Shown piece by piece: positions 21,457-21,541 of a stretch of DNA of 21,541 nucleotides. Location of the stretch: positions 1 to 21,541 of IMG/VR virus record IMGVR_UViG_3300021368_002252; one strand, given 5' to 3'. Numbering within the stretch: the first letter of the stretch is position 1; each line of letters starts with the position of its first letter. The DNA comes from a virus. The notes under the pieces were generated by a model. That model made no database searches and had not been told where the DNA came from. It saw nothing but the letters and a program-made list of their open reading frames with translations. The position numbers and the translations under genes are program-made.

Positions 21457-21541
21457 CAAAATAAATTAGGTTCTAGGAATTTAACCGCAAGTTATACTAG
21501 GTAATCAAAACTGCGCCCCAACACACTACACACTAGAGAAA

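Noticed and set aside
1-21541. CRISPR array, insertion sequence, integrase or attachment site
   Set aside because: No spaced repeats, transposase or integrase motifs, or flanking direct repeats were seen.

Overview
This window looks like a stretch of a tailed double-stranded DNA bacteriophage (Caudoviricetes), probably an environmental phage known from metagenomes. The direct evidence is a recognisable head and packaging cassette (large terminase, portal, protease/scaffold, decoration protein, HK97-fold capsid), virion fibres, and tightly packed genes with strong Shine-Dalgarno sites, many overlapping by 1-32 bases. The host cannot be named. A DUF1289 protein and GT6, GT25 and Gmd-type sugar genes would suit a Gram-negative aquatic host, but that is inference.

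Layout: nearly everything from 1 to 19526 is on the minus strand, so the biological order runs right to left. First comes a leader block: a 48-aa protein, a 216-aa unknown, a small sigma-like factor and a coiled-coil protein that may be the small terminase. A sugar block follows: a GT6 (ABO-type) glycosyltransferase, a GT25-like glycosyltransferase and GDP-mannose 4,6-dehydratase. Then come an HNH nuclease, an ERCC4 nuclease, a ClpP-like protease, TerL, portal, protease with an in-frame nested scaffold, decoration protein and major capsid protein. After a terminator lies a virion-surface block: a 155-aa structural protein, a fibre with five exact 17-residue beta-roll repeats and a Thr/Pro tail, a GT-A glycosyltransferase, a 789-aa Cys-rich protein with Thr/Pro linkers, and a fibre cut by the left window edge.

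The right end (19986-21541) is on the plus strand: an HNH endonuclease, a DUF1289 protein, an overlapping 49-aa zinc ribbon, and two tiny genes each behind a near-identical promoter/leader module with consensus TTGACA and TATAAT boxes. The 459-base divergent gap between the two transcription units holds a minus-strand promoter and a strongly foldable RNA-like segment just upstream of the HNH gene.

Regulation: five minus-strand gaps carry the box GTGTATAWT, four of them 37-41 bases before a start codon, with no shared -35 box. This fits a late promoter read by the phage's own sigma-like protein. The plus-strand promoters look like host housekeeping (sigma70-type) early promoters.

The most interesting theme is a possible virion glycosylation system: mucin-like Thr/Pro tracts in two surface proteins flank a glycosyltransferase with a DxH motif, and three more sugar genes sit in the packaging operon. 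No tail tube, sheath, tape-measure or connector genes are recognisable here, so they must lie outside the window or be too divergent to recognise.
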